Part shown: positions 27,236 through 36,579 of the stretch, one piece after another
Layout of the letters: each line of letters opens with the position of its first letter
Position numbering within the stretch: the first letter of the stretch is position 1
Assembly (NCBI GenBank): GCA_029552745.1
Contig: JAKPDK010000134.1
Location: 27,420 to 91,419 of the forward strand
DNA from: Candidatus Hydrogenedentota bacterium
Lineage (GTDB): Bacteria > Hydrogenedentota > Hydrogenedentia > Hydrogenedentales > SLHB01
Length of the DNA stretch: 64,000 nt
Reading direction: 5' to 3'
The notes under the pieces: generated by a model
Told to the model about the DNA's origin: nothing
The model's input: only the letters and a program-made list of their open reading frames with translations
The model's database searches: none
Translations under genes and position numbers: made by a program

Positions 27236-28531
27236 ATGGGGTCAAAAGGTATTTCCCGCCGAGCTTTTCTCATTCGTAGCGGTAGATGGATTCTAGGAGG
27301 GAGCGCTGCAGCGCATTTCGCTGGTAAGAGGGCTTATGCAGACACGTCGGCGAACGAACGCATTCGATTGGGGATTATCGGATGCGGCGGCATGGGACGT
27401 GCTCACATATATGCCCTGGCGTATGAAGAAGAATGTGATTTGGTTGCCCTATGCGATTGCTACAAGAAGCGGTATGAAGAGGTCGCGCCGAATGTGGAGA
27501 AGATTCGGGGTAAAGCGCCCGATGTGTATCAGGATTTTCGGCATGTTCTTGATCGAAACGACATTGACGCGGTGTTCGTTGTCACGCCTGACCATTGGCA
27601 CCCTCTCTTGACGATCTTGGCTTGCCAAGCGGGAAAGGATGTGTACGTTGAGAAACCGGTCTGTCCGACCGTTCGAGAAGGACGCGCGATGGTGGAGGCG
27701 GCACGACGTTACGGGCGTGTTGTGCAGGTGGGGACGCAACAGCGTTCTATGCCGGTTTTTCAAAAGGCAATCGAAGTAGTGCGCAGCGGTAAGCTCGGTC
27801 CTATTACGTCCGCGAGCGCGTGGATAGGCACTAACCCGCGGAGTGTAATCGAGCACCCGGGTCCTATCCCCGAGGGTCTGGATTGGGACATGTGGCTAGG
27901 TCCGGCGCCTTACGTACCGTATTCACCCGAACGACAATTTGGTTTCATGATGTGGCATGACTATTGTCGGGGCGGTGAGTTGACCAACTGGGGCACTCAT
28001 CTCATGGACGTTGTGCATTGGGGCATTGGCGAAGATCGGCCGCTGAATGTTCAGGCGATAGGCGGAAATTACCGGGACCTGCCGGGCGCAGAGAACTATG
28101 AAACGATAGAAGCCATTTTTGAATACAAACGATGCAATGTCACATGGGAACAACGGCATACGCCGGGCCATGAAAAGGGGTACGGGATACAATTTCAAGG
28201 ACCACATGGTCGTCTGGTGGTAGACCGGGCGTCTTTTCAAGTATTTCCGAGTTCCCTAGGCATCCCAGAGTATGTGGGCGAGCCGGAACGCAGCTGGGCG
28301 AACCCGGCACACCACCATAATTTCTTTGAATGTATTCGCACGAGAAAGCGTCCGGTTGCGGATATCGAGCAGGGGTTCCGGTCGACGACGGCGGTGTTAT
28401 TAGCCGGTATTGCGCTAAAAATGCGGCGCAAGTTAGTGTGGGATGGAGAAGCCGAGCGTTTCGCCAATGATGAAGAAGCTAATCGCCACTTGAGCCGCCC
28501 GTATCGTGCCCCGTGGTATCTGCCAGTCTGA
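27236..28531 (+). CDS. Tat-exported Gfo/Idh/MocA oxidoreductase
   Basis: NAD(P)-dependent sugar oxidoreductase, 431 residues, with a twin-arginine signal (ISRRAFLIRSG). The Rossmann motif GIIGCGGMGRAH is near residue 48. EKPVCP near 138 is the conserved Lys-Pro active-site motif. The C-terminal half has GGELTNWGTHLMDVVHWG, the family's metal- or substrate-binding His region. The frame extends to 27119, but the ATG at 27236 places the Tat motif at the correct N-terminal position. It precedes the HEAT-repeat and FG-GAP genes by 12 bp and is probably cotranscribed. Periplasmic location is inferred from the signal. Confidence 0.9.
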   Translation: MGSKGISRRAFLIRSGRWILGGSAAAHFAGKRAYADTSANERIRLGIIGCGGMGRAHIYALAYEEECDLVALCDCYKKRYEEVAPNVEKIRGKAPDVYQDFRHVLDRNDIDAVFVVTPDHWHPLLTILACQAGKDVYVEKPVCPTVREGRAMVEAARRYGRVVQVGTQQRSMPVFQKAIEVVRSGKLGPITSASAWIGTNPRSVIEHPGPIPEGLDWDMWLGPAPYVPYSPERQFGFMMWHDYCRGGELTNWGTHLMDVVHWGIGEDRPLNVQAIGGNYRDLPGAENYETIEAIFEYKRCNVTWEQRHTPGHEKGYGIQFQGPHGRLVVDRASFQVFPSSLGIPEYVGEPERSWANPAHHHNFFECIRTRKRPVADIEQGFRSTTAVLLAGIALKMRRKLVWDGEAERFANDEEANRHLSRPYRAPWYLPV

Positions 28532-28543
28532 GGGAGATTGAAA

Positions 28544-30652
28544 ATGCGTTTATTCAAAATGATGGCGGTGTGCAATGTTTTGTTGTTTTTAGGGATTTCG
28601 GTGGCGGCTTCCGCCTCTCAATTGGACGCATGGGTGGCGGCGATTGCCGGTGACGATGAGGCGGCGCGTGTCGAAGCCCGTCAACTCTTGCCACGAATGG
28701 GAGGTGCAGCCGTTCCCGAGCTTGTGCCCCTTCTATCTCACGAAAAGCAGGAGGTGTGGCGAACTGCCTATAACGTGATCGCTGATATTGTCAGTGAGGT
28801 CTCGGCTCCTGGCAGGGAGAAAGAGCGAGAGGCAGTTACGGCGTGCTTGATGCAGCTCGTGGCGCCCGCTCAATCAGATCATGTGAAAGAATTGGGTTTG
28901 CGTCTTCTGCCCCTCGCCTTGCCGGAAGGGTATGACGTGCAGCCCATTGCGGCGCTGCTTTATGATTCGGTCTTTCGCGAAAAAGCCCGTGCAGCCCTTG
29001 AGCTGGCGGGGACGCGTCCTGCCCGTGCTGCATTACGCCAGGCGGTTACCTCAGCAGAACCGGATTTTCTTTGTGCGCTGTTCAACAGTCTTGCCGCTTT
29101 AGAGGATGAAGACAGTCTTCCGCTCGCCATAAAGTATGTGGGTCATACGAATCCACAAGTTCGTGTGGCGGCGGCGCGTGTGCTCGCGTGGACAGGTTCG
29201 CCAAGGTTTCTTCCGGCGTTGCAGGAAGTATTTGCTGCTGCGGATGCTGCAACGCAGCTGGAAGCGGGAGATGTGTTGCTCCGTCTCGCTGACCACATGA
29301 TGGAACGCGGTGGCAATTGGGAAACAGCCATTCACGTTTATCGGGATGTTTTGGCTACTACATCTGACACGCGATTGAAGAATGCTGCCCTGGCCGGTTT
29401 GGGAAGGTATGGCGATGAAACCGTAGTAAACGATATTGCTGCGGCGATAGAAAAGGACTCTGGACGTGAATTGCGCGGCGCAGCCTTGTCGGCGTGTCGA
29501 AGTTTGGGGAGCCGTGCCGCTCACTTGGCACTACGAGCGTGGTATGCTTCTGCTCCTCAACATGTGCGCCTGGGACTGTTAAGCGTGTTTGGGGATTCCA
29601 AGGATCCCGTTTTTGCAGACCTTTTGGTGCAAACGGCGGCAAGTGAAGATGAGACGGAACGCGAAACGGCATTGGAAGCGCTTGTGGCTTCGGAGCTGCC
29701 CGATGCGGTTGATCCGTTGATTGCGGCTGCCCAACGCGCGGAAGGAGAAAAGCGTCAGAATGCCATAGCGCGCCTCCAGACTCTTGGGGAAAGCATGTTA
29801 CACAAGGGCGCCAGAGCCGCGGCGGGACGAATCTATGCAGCCTGGTTTCATCTGGCTGAAAGCGAAGAGGAGCAATCTTTTGTTTTGGAGAAGATTTGTG
29901 CCAATCCAACCGCCGACTCTTTCGATATTCTCGTTGCCCATCTTGATCGTTCCGAGATGTTGAAATTGCCTGCCGAGACGTTGATTGGGTTAGCCAAAGC
30001 CTTGAACGATGCTGGTAGGACGGATGAAGGAGAGGCGTTGCTGAGAGATGCGTTGGCACGATTAACGACCACGGAGTCGGTTGCTGCTGCGATGACATTT
30101 CTTGCAAATGACCCTGACCCAAAAACTTGGAGCCACCGGTTGGGGTTTGTCACTGATTGGTACGTGGTGGGTCCCTTCGCATGGCTCCCGACAGACGGGT
30201 TTTCCAAGAATTACTTGCATGAACCCGATGTGGATGTTCACGCGGTTTATGCGGAAGGGGAGAAAAACCTGTCGTGGCAACCCTATGAAACGCAAAGCGT
30301 TCAAGGTGTTGTTGATTTGATGAGTTTATATGGCATGGTGAGTAATAAAACGGCGTTTGGTTTGGCTCGGATAAAAGTAGAGCAAGAAACCGACGCGATT
30401 CTGTGCGTTGGCTCGGACGACGGCATCAAAGTGTGGGTAAATGGCCAGATGGTACATGAAAATCTTGTGGATAGAGGGAGCGCTTTGGATCAGGATCGTG
30501 CGCCGATTCATCTTGTTCCAGGTGAGAATACGGTCCTTGTACAGGTGACACAAGGTGGCGGAGGATGGAATTATATGGTGCGTATTACCACGAGGGAGGG
30601 GGCGCCTCTCCTATTTACCTGTGTGCCCGCAGGGGAAGAAAAGAAGGAGTGA
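28544..30652 (+). CDS. Secreted HEAT-repeat protein with C-terminal jelly-roll-like module
   Basis: Secreted protein of 702 residues. After a signal peptide (about 1-22, ending AASAS) there are at least eight HEAT-type helical repeats to about residue 400, shown by recurring AR-x-LAxxG/AV-P-x-L segments. A helical region follows. From about residue 530 there is a beta-rich module with WYVVGPF and GSDDGIKVWVNGQMVHENL, the same motif pair as in the DUF4838 protein at 11992. AGGGAGA precedes the ATG. Probably a scaffold or binding protein; no enzyme motif is seen. It shares an operon with the flanking oxidoreductase and FG-GAP protein. Confidence 0.8.
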   Translation: MRLFKMMAVCNVLLFLGISVAASASQLDAWVAAIAGDDEAARVEARQLLPRMGGAAVPELVPLLSHEKQEVWRTAYNVIADIVSEVSAPGREKEREAVTACLMQLVAPAQSDHVKELGLRLLPLALPEGYDVQPIAALLYDSVFREKARAALELAGTRPARAALRQAVTSAEPDFLCALFNSLAALEDEDSLPLAIKYVGHTNPQVRVAAARVLAWTGSPRFLPALQEVFAAADAATQLEAGDVLLRLADHMMERGGNWETAIHVYRDVLATTSDTRLKNAALAGLGRYGDETVVNDIAAAIEKDSGRELRGAALSACRSLGSRAAHLALRAWYASAPQHVRLGLLSVFGDSKDPVFADLLVQTAASEDETERETALEALVASELPDAVDPLIAAAQRAEGEKRQNAIARLQTLGESMLHKGARAAAGRIYAAWFHLAESEEEQSFVLEKICANPTADSFDILVAHLDRSEMLKLPAETLIGLAKALNDAGRTDEGEALLRDALARLTTTESVAAAMTFLANDPDPKTWSHRLGFVTDWYVVGPFAWLPTDGFSKNYLHEPDVDVHAVYAEGEKNLSWQPYETQSVQGVVDLMSLYGMVSNKTAFGLARIKVEQETDAILCVGSDDGIKVWVNGQMVHENLVDRGSALDQDRAPIHLVPGENTVLVQVTQGGGGWNYMVRITTREGAPLLFTCVPAGEEKKE

Positions 30653-30657
30653 TTGGT

Positions 30658-31833
30658 ATGCGAATTGTTCTGTGCTTTTCTATTCTAATGATAGCAGGTG
30701 TGCCGTGTTACGCGGGATCATTAGTTTTTGAGCGGGAAAGAATTGGGGACAGCACGTTTGAGGCCGCGTCCGTATTCGATGTCAATAACGATGGCAAACT
30801 GGATATTGTCTCGGGCGGTTTTTGGTACGAGGGACCCGATTTCCAAAAATGCCACAAGATCTGTGATGTCGCGCGGATAGGCGATTACTACGACGATTTT
30901 TCAGACTATCCGATGGATGTGAATGGTGATGGATATCTGGACATTGTCACGGGGGGATATTGGGGTTTGAAATTACGTTGGGTTCAAAATCCAGGTTCGA
31001 GTGGCGGGGCGTGGAAAGTCCATGAAGTGGCGGAGGTCGGCCCAATAGAGCGAAATACCTTTTATGACATTGACGGGGATGGGGTGGTGGAGGTCTTCTG
31101 CACTACAAGCCCTGTCCACTTTTTTAGACTGGTGCGCGATGAGAACGGACGCGCAACAGGGAAGTTTGAGCAATACACGATTACAACGGGTGGCGGTGGA
31201 CACGGTTTTGGTTGTGGAGACATAAACGGAGATAAGCGTCCGGACCTCGTTTTTTCCCAAGGCTGGTTAGAGGCGCCTGAAAACCCCTACGAGGTGGAAA
31301 AGTGGCAATGGCATGCCGAATGGGATTTGGGCGTGGCGAGTGTGCCGATTTTGGTGTACGACGTTAATAGAGATGGAGCGAACGATTTGATCGTGGGGCA
31401 GGCACACGATTACGGACTGGCATGGTATGAACAACAGCGCCAATCGTCGGGGGAACGTATTTGGATAAAACACTCCATTGATGATACCTGGTCGCAGGTT
31501 CATGACTTACAACTGCATGATATCGACAACGACGGGGAACTGGAACTGGTAACCGGGAAGCGGTACCGCGCACACAATGAGCACGACCCAGGTTCTTTTG
31601 ATCCGCTGGGGGTGTATTACTATGAGATGGGCACGGGCGAGTTCAAGCGGGTGACTATCGATTATGGACCACCGGAACGTGCGAGCGGCGTTGGCATTTA
31701 TTTTTGGGTGTGCGACCTCGATCATAATGGCTGGAAAGATATCGTTGCGCCAGGGAAAGAAGGGTTATATCTTTTCCGAAATCAAGGTTTTTTGTCTGAC
31801 TGCAAGTTTGGTTATTCTCGCGGCGCTCCATAA
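30658..31833 (+). CDS. Secreted FG-GAP/VCBS-repeat beta-propeller protein
   Basis: Secreted protein of 391 residues with a signal peptide (1-20). It is built of FG-GAP/VCBS repeats: DVNNDGKLDIVSGG, DVNGDGYLDIVTGG, DIDGDGVVEVF, DINGDKRPDLVFS, DVNRDGANDLIVG, DIDNDGELELVTG and DLDHNGWKDIVAPG. The D-x-[ND]-x-DG pattern binds calcium in related proteins, and seven blades predict a complete propeller. AAGGAGTGA precedes the ATG at 30658, five bases after the HEAT-repeat stop. Ligand unknown. A strong terminator follows immediately. Confidence 0.88.
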   Translation: MRIVLCFSILMIAGVPCYAGSLVFERERIGDSTFEAASVFDVNNDGKLDIVSGGFWYEGPDFQKCHKICDVARIGDYYDDFSDYPMDVNGDGYLDIVTGGYWGLKLRWVQNPGSSGGAWKVHEVAEVGPIERNTFYDIDGDGVVEVFCTTSPVHFFRLVRDENGRATGKFEQYTITTGGGGHGFGCGDINGDKRPDLVFSQGWLEAPENPYEVEKWQWHAEWDLGVASVPILVYDVNRDGANDLIVGQAHDYGLAWYEQQRQSSGERIWIKHSIDDTWSQVHDLQLHDIDNDGELELVTGKRYRAHNEHDPGSFDPLGVYYYEMGTGEFKRVTIDYGPPERASGVGIYFWVCDLDHNGWKDIVAPGKEGLYLFRNQGFLSDCKFGYSRGAP

Positions 31834-31835
31834 GA

Positions 31836-31864
31836 AAAACGCCGCAAATAGGATGCGGCGTTTT
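31836..31864 (+). terminator. Bidirectional rho-independent terminator
   Basis: Perfect 11-bp stem: AAAACGCCGCA at 31836-31846 and its complement at 31854-31864, with a 7-nt loop. A-run and T-run on opposite sides let it serve both the FG-GAP gene (+) and the convergent isomerase gene (-). Confidence 0.88.
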
Positions 31865-31887
31865 CCGACAAAGTAAAGAGTGTGTCT

Positions 31888-32631
31888 TTATTGTTTCCTC
31901 ATAAAGTCTGCCCCGATACGTGCGCTTTCCAAGGAATCGCCTGGGCATTCATCTTGTTCGACGATGTACCACTCCACGCCCGCGGCACGGGCAGCATCAA
32001 AAATGGGTTTCCAGTTCATCGTTCCCTGACCCAAATTCGCAAAAATCGGTTTTGTCCCTTCCGGAGCCATATCTTTGACGTGGAGCAACGGACATCTTTG
32101 TGCGTATTTCTTGATGACAGCGACGGGATCGGCTTTGCCATAAGCCACCCAAAACGTGTCCAATTGTGCGGCAAGGTTTTGCGGGGAAGTGGAGCTGTAT
32201 AGCAGGTCGAGCGCATAGACGCCGTCGAACTGGGCAAACTCGTGGGCGTGGTTGTGGTAGCACAACCGAATTCCCGCAGCACGAAGCGCAGCCCCGGCGG
32301 CATCCAGGATGCGCGCGTTTTCTAGAACTTTGTCTTTGGTTTCCGCGCTTGCCCAGGGCACGACGGCGAACTTGATGCCAAGTGTGCGACACATCGAAAT
32401 CACACCATCTACGTTTTTCTGGACTTGTTCGATGCCAATGTGTGCGCTGACGGGCGTCAAGCCGGCTTCCTCCAAGGCGGCACGGAACTCTTCGGTGGAA
32501 AGCCCCGCCGTCCCTGCGACCTCAACAAAGTCATATCCTGCGGCTTTCACTTTTTTGAGTGTGCCACGCGGGTCTTTCTCCATGTGATCTCGAACGGTAT
32601 ACAATTGCAACGCATACGGTAAACTTGCCAT
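31888..32631 (-). CDS. Sugar phosphate isomerase/epimerase (AP endonuclease 2 fold)
   Basis: TIM-barrel isomerase/epimerase of the xylose-isomerase-like superfamily, 247 residues. Characteristic motifs are YTVRDHMEKD at the N-terminus, YHNHAHEF in the middle, LDTFWVAYG, HVKDM and EQDEC near the end, giving the metal ligands Glu, Asp, His and Glu of this fold. It is adjacent to a second homologue 40 nt upstream and both are transcribed together. Substrate unknown; genes of this family often accompany Gfo/Idh/MocA oxidoreductases in inositol or 3-keto-sugar metabolism. Confidence 0.88.
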   Translation of the reverse strand: MASLPYALQLYTVRDHMEKDPRGTLKKVKAAGYDFVEVAGTAGLSTEEFRAALEEAGLTPVSAHIGIEQVQKNVDGVISMCRTLGIKFAVVPWASAETKDKVLENARILDAAGAALRAAGIRLCYHNHAHEFAQFDGVYALDLLYSSTSPQNLAAQLDTFWVAYGKADPVAVIKKYAQRCPLLHVKDMAPEGTKPIFANLGQGTMNWKPIFDAARAAGVEWYIVEQDECPGDSLESARIGADFMRKQ

Positions 32632-32671
32632 GTTTCTACTCCTTTGTGCGACGCGGAAGCGCGCCGATTGG

Positions 32672-33445
32672 TTATGTGAGGTTTTTCGCTAAAAATTGAT
32701 AACTCTTCTTTACACATTCGAACAGATCTCCCTCGTGGGAATCTTGTTCGTAAATACACCACTCTACACCGCTCTCGCGCGCGGCGGCGAAGATGGCCTC
32801 CCAATTTAACACCCCATCCCCCAAGGGCACGAAGACGGGTCTGCCGCTGGCATTTCGTTCTGCGCGCATGTCCTTTACATGGATTAACGGACAGCGCCCG
32901 GGGTATTTGCGGATGTAAGCGGCTGGATCGACCCCGCCGACCTGAGCCCAACAAGTGTCCAGTTCCATGTAAAGATTTTTGGGATTGGTTGACTCATAGA
33001 GAATGTCCAGCTTGCAGCGTGAGTCGTCCGGAAAACGTTCAAATTCTCCCGCGTGATTGTGATAGGAGAGGCGCATGCCGACCTCGCGCAGTTTTGCGCC
33101 GAGCGTATCCAGACGCAGCGCCCCGCGTAGCCATGCCGCCAAGGAATCGGTGCAGTCACGCATCATGCCCCCCGGAGCCACGTCCTTTACACCTACCGTG
33201 CGCCAGAACGACACTTGTTGTTCGAAATCCTTTTCGAAAGGTTCTACCCCACAGTGAGCCGCGATCGCCTTCAGGTCAGCGGCGTCAAGTGCAGCGCGAA
33301 TTTCTTCTGCAGGCAGATCGGGCATGCCGCTCCATTGGACATACTGAAAACCCGCGTCCCTTACTCGTTTCAAGGTCCCCAAAAGGTCGTCTCGAGCGGG
33401 TTCCCGCACTGTGTACAAGATCATCGCGATACCAGGTTTACTCAT
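32672..33445 (-). CDS. Sugar phosphate isomerase/epimerase, paralogue
   Basis: Second TIM-barrel isomerase/epimerase, 257 residues, a clear paralogue of the gene 40 nt downstream. The shared motifs are YTVRE, YHNHAGEFERF, LDTCWAQVGGVDP, KYPGRCPLIHVKDMR and YEQDSHEGD, which makes a local tandem duplication likely, although the two are now diverged. It starts with ATG at 33445 after TGAGGTAATG. The pair may act on two related sugars or form a heteromer. No signal peptide, so cytoplasmic, unlike most proteins around it. Confidence 0.88.
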   Translation of the reverse strand: MSKPGIAMILYTVREPARDDLLGTLKRVRDAGFQYVQWSGMPDLPAEEIRAALDAADLKAIAAHCGVEPFEKDFEQQVSFWRTVGVKDVAPGGMMRDCTDSLAAWLRGALRLDTLGAKLREVGMRLSYHNHAGEFERFPDDSRCKLDILYESTNPKNLYMELDTCWAQVGGVDPAAYIRKYPGRCPLIHVKDMRAERNASGRPVFVPLGDGVLNWEAIFAAARESGVEWCIYEQDSHEGDLFECVKKSYQFLAKNLT

Positions 33446-33545
33446 AGCTCATTACCTCATTTATGAAGGGGAAGTGCACGGCGTCAATTCTCTACCTAGG
33501 GAAGAGAAAAATCAAGCCTGTGTATAAGTCCGTTACCCTCGTCCC

Positions 33546-33682
33546 TGTCATTGCGAGGAGTGCCGCAGGCACGACGTGGCAATCCCCTAGGGAATTTGGG
33601 GGGGCCTCGCCCGAAGTCCTCTTGCGCTTCGCGGTTGAGGGGATTGCTTCGTCGCGTCGAAGACTCGCTCCTCGCAATGACA
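33546..33682. repeat. Palindromic intergenic repeat, copy 2
   Basis: About 137 bp bounded by TGTCATTGCGAGG and its complement. Same internal blocks as copy 1: GTGCCGCAGGCACGACGTGG near the left end, GATTGCTTCGTCGCGTCGA and CGCTCCTCGCAATGACA at the right. It lies in the 377-bp gap between the paralogous isomerase pair and the fucose-isomerase-like gene. Confidence 0.85.
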
Positions 33683-33731
33683 AAAGGGGGACAATCGGCG
33701 GAAGCAAATTGTCCAGAACAAGGGCGTGGCA

Positions 33732-33751
33732 GGGCGAGTCATGACTCGCCC
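33732..33751. repeat. Perfect 20-bp palindrome
   Basis: GGGCGAGTCATGACTCGCCC reads identically on both strands. It lies 50 bp from repeat copy 2, and is flanked by a CCTACAGG tail similar to sequences near copies 1 and 3. It could be a regulator-binding site or part of a second repeat family. Confidence 0.6.
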
Positions 33752-33822
33752 CTACAGGTTCTGGGTCTTCTGAGTCTGTCTGCTGGACGAACACGCACAG
33801 TTTTCGCCCAGCGCACCGAGAC

Positions 33823-35391
33823 TTAAGCTTCTTCCACTACAGTCCAGCCGATGGTTTCTGCCAGTTCGTGCACGGCAGGTTTGAGGTCACCGTAGAAGGT
33901 TACACGGTGCCATCCCCAGCGGTCCCATTGGGTGAACAGTTTTTCCATGTCGCCGATGGGCTCCGCGCAGAGTTTCGTGCGGCAAGCGCGGTCTTCCGGG
34001 TCGTTGCCGACAGCTTTTGCTTGGTGGAAGAGGATTTCCTTTCGTTCTGGGGCAATTTGCAACGTTGTCGTCAAGTAGCCTTTGGGCATAATGGAACGTA
34101 CCGATGCCCCTTTTCGGTCTTCGGAGTGTGTCAGAATCTCATACGGATTCGATTTGCCTTCTGGTCCAAACACTTTGTTGGATGCTACGCAATGGGCATA
34201 GATGATTTGCCGTTTTGCCGTATCCATTACGGGGTCGGAAATATAGCCGGGTCTCCCCTGCGTAAGAAGTGTGAACGCTACCATGGTGACTGCCGAACGG
34301 ATGTCACATTCGCACGCGCCGACCAAACTCTGGTTATTAAGTTCGAAGAAACCGAGGCAAGGATAGGCATGGATGTGCCCGCCGTAAAATCCACCCAAGC
34401 AATTGATGGTAATGGCATTTGCCCCGTGTTTTTTCATCACAGCTTTCTCGGCTAAGTACATTGCCGCGGAGTCTTCCAAGGTTTCTGGCGAAACGTCTGC
34501 GACTTTTCGGGCGTTTTCTGCCCAGCGCTGGGCGATTTCTTTGGCTTCGTTACGGTCTGCTGCCTTCCAGGCATCGTTCAATTCCGCAAACGGCAGGTAC
34601 TCGATGGCGATCCCAAGGATGGGCTCTGCGACGCGCTGGTTTTCGTCTTGGAACGCTAAGATCTTCGTTTCCCGGATTCTTTCCTGCCACTCTTTGAGAG
34701 ACAGCGTTTTCAGCGCATCCGGCGCAGCATGCCTGCTACTCGGTTTGGGGGTTGCAGCGATCCGCGTCTGTGCCACTAGTTTGCCGAATTCGTGTGCGCC
34801 ACTTTGCTTGGCGGCTTCGAAACATTTGACGGCGCGTACGAGATCTTTGAGATCGGACGTTGCGATAAAACCTAGATTCGGAGTGCCCTTTCGAACGAGG
34901 TCTGCCGAATACACAAGAAATCCTCCACTCCCGGCATAGAGGAAGTCCGCATAGAGAACCGGTTTGCCCGTTGCCGCCACCGGTTGTATAACGCGGTTCC
35001 AGGCATTCATCTGAAAAACAATGTAGCCGTCTATGTTCGCTGAGGCGTCTTCCGCAAGGATCTTTGCTGTCTGTTCTTCGTTCGAAGCCCTGGACGAGAG
35101 AAATTCGTACTTTGGAAAGGCGTGTTTCAACTTCTTTTCGATTTGTTCGATAACCGGTCTGAAGTCAAATCCGATATTTGGCCAATCTGCGATGGGCTGC
35201 ACTTCGGCATGAAGCACATAAATCAAGCGAAGACGCAGGAATTCATCACGCCGCGCTTGGGCATATACCGATTTGGGTGCTGTCAAGAGACTTGCGCCTG
35301 CCAAACATGCGGAACAGCCTGTTGCAAGAAATCGGCGGCGAGAAAGTGTTTGGCATGACGAACAAACCGACTGCATTGCTTTCTTTTCCAT
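33823..35391 (-). CDS. Tat-exported fucose-isomerase-like protein
   Basis: Protein of 522 residues with a twin-arginine signal (LSRRRFLATG) ending near residue 45 (VYAQA). The rest resembles the L-fucose/L-arabinose isomerase fold: a Rossmann-like front half and a C-terminal half with GACECDIRSAVTMVAFTLL and WGWHRVTFYGDLKPAV, the same segments as in the isomerase at 6570. Known family members are cytoplasmic enzymes, so an exported version is unusual. It may be a periplasmic isomerase, or a sugar-binding protein on that fold. AAGGAGT lies 8 nt before the ATG. Confidence 0.75.
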   Translation of the reverse strand: MEKKAMQSVCSSCQTLSRRRFLATGCSACLAGASLLTAPKSVYAQARRDEFLRLRLIYVLHAEVQPIADWPNIGFDFRPVIEQIEKKLKHAFPKYEFLSSRASNEEQTAKILAEDASANIDGYIVFQMNAWNRVIQPVAATGKPVLYADFLYAGSGGFLVYSADLVRKGTPNLGFIATSDLKDLVRAVKCFEAAKQSGAHEFGKLVAQTRIAATPKPSSRHAAPDALKTLSLKEWQERIRETKILAFQDENQRVAEPILGIAIEYLPFAELNDAWKAADRNEAKEIAQRWAENARKVADVSPETLEDSAAMYLAEKAVMKKHGANAITINCLGGFYGGHIHAYPCLGFFELNNQSLVGACECDIRSAVTMVAFTLLTQGRPGYISDPVMDTAKRQIIYAHCVASNKVFGPEGKSNPYEILTHSEDRKGASVRSIMPKGYLTTTLQIAPERKEILFHQAKAVGNDPEDRACRTKLCAEPIGDMEKLFTQWDRWGWHRVTFYGDLKPAVHELAETIGWTVVEEA

Positions 35392-35430
35392 AGATTGAGA
35401 CTCCTTATTTGCCGGTAGTCTTTGTGGAAA

Positions 35431-36564
35431 TCACAACTGCCGATACCCCTTATTTTTTAATTCGGCGACAACTTTCCGTACATCTTGTGCGCGGTCTTTG
35501 GGAATGACCAAAATCCCGTCGCGGGAGACGATGACGGCAAGATTGTCAACGCCGACTACACCAACCGCCATGTCGTTGGCTCCAAGTTCATTATAGATAA
35601 TGCAACTCTTGCTGTCTATCACTATCGGATCCCCGATACACACATTTCCTTCGGCGTCTGTCGGATACGTTCTCTCTAGCGCATCCCAAGCTCCGATATC
35701 GTCCCAATCGAAGTCAGCCCGCACTACATGTACACGGCGTGCCTTCTCCATAAGTGCATAGTCAATAGAAATGTCGGGCAAGGATTCAAACACGGCTTCC
35801 ACTCGAGCAGTGTCGCCGGCGCGAAGGGCTTCGGCAAGCTGCCAAGTCGCCTCAGCGTGTGGGGGGCTGGCAACGCGGAGCTCATCCAGGAACGTTTGAA
35901 GGCGCCAAAAAAACATACCACTGTTCCAAAAAAATCTACCGCTTTTAACGAAGGTTTCGGCAGTGGCGCGATCGGGTTTTTCTCGAAAACCTGCCGCTGG
36001 CAATACCGCAATACCCGAGGAAGTAACCATTACTGGGCTGACTTGTTCTTTGGTTTCAATGTAGCCATAGCCCGTTTCCGGTCGAGTAGGTTTGATACCC
36101 ATGACCACCAAGGAATGGTGTTCTTCGGCGACAGCCCATGCCGTTTCCACGGATTCCCGAAAGCGCTCGGAATCTCGGATGAGATGGTCAGCAGTAAGGA
36201 CGGCGATGGTGACTTGAGACGGATCCGAATATCGGGTTAGGAGCGAGGCTGCGGCATACACCAAGCAGCCGGCAGTATTTCGTTTGCAGGGTTCACACAG
36301 GATGTTCTTTTCGGGTAGTCCGGTGGGCGCCGCGAGAATGGCGTCTTTCAAATGACGGGCGGTTGCAATGAAAATGTTCTCTTTGGGAACGATCGGTTCC
36401 ACTCGTTCGATGCTTTGTTCTAATAGGGTTTTTTCGGGGTGGGCTAATCGAAGCAGCTGTTTGGGGCGTAAGCGCCTGGAAAGAGGCCAGAACCGCTCTC
36501 CCGAGCCGCCAGCCATGATAACTGCCGTTCGAATGGGTTTTTCGCAACTATTCAACGGTATCAT
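35431..36564 (-). CDS. manC: Mannose-1-phosphate guanylyltransferase
   Basis: Makes GDP-mannose from mannose-1-phosphate and GTP, feeding glycan synthesis. The 377-residue protein shows the nucleotidyltransferase motif MAGGSGERFWPLSRRLRPKQ, the FREKP substrate motif, and FDWDDIGAWDALE near residue 280, all canonical for the ManC/GMP type. It lacks the fused phosphomannose isomerase domain of long-form ManC. The start is weakly supported: GGGAG abuts the ATG at 36564. It may serve the exopolysaccharide locus elsewhere in the window; that link is inference. Confidence 0.92.
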   Translation of the reverse strand: MIPLNSCEKPIRTAVIMAGGSGERFWPLSRRLRPKQLLRLAHPEKTLLEQSIERVEPIVPKENIFIATARHLKDAILAAPTGLPEKNILCEPCKRNTAGCLVYAAASLLTRYSDPSQVTIAVLTADHLIRDSERFRESVETAWAVAEEHHSLVVMGIKPTRPETGYGYIETKEQVSPVMVTSSGIAVLPAAGFREKPDRATAETFVKSGRFFWNSGMFFWRLQTFLDELRVASPPHAEATWQLAEALRAGDTARVEAVFESLPDISIDYALMEKARRVHVVRADFDWDDIGAWDALERTYPTDAEGNVCIGDPIVIDSKSCIIYNELGANDMAVGVVGVDNLAVIVSRDGILVIPKDRAQDVRKVVAELKNKGYRQL

Positions 36565-36579
36565 CTCCCGTTTTTGTTT

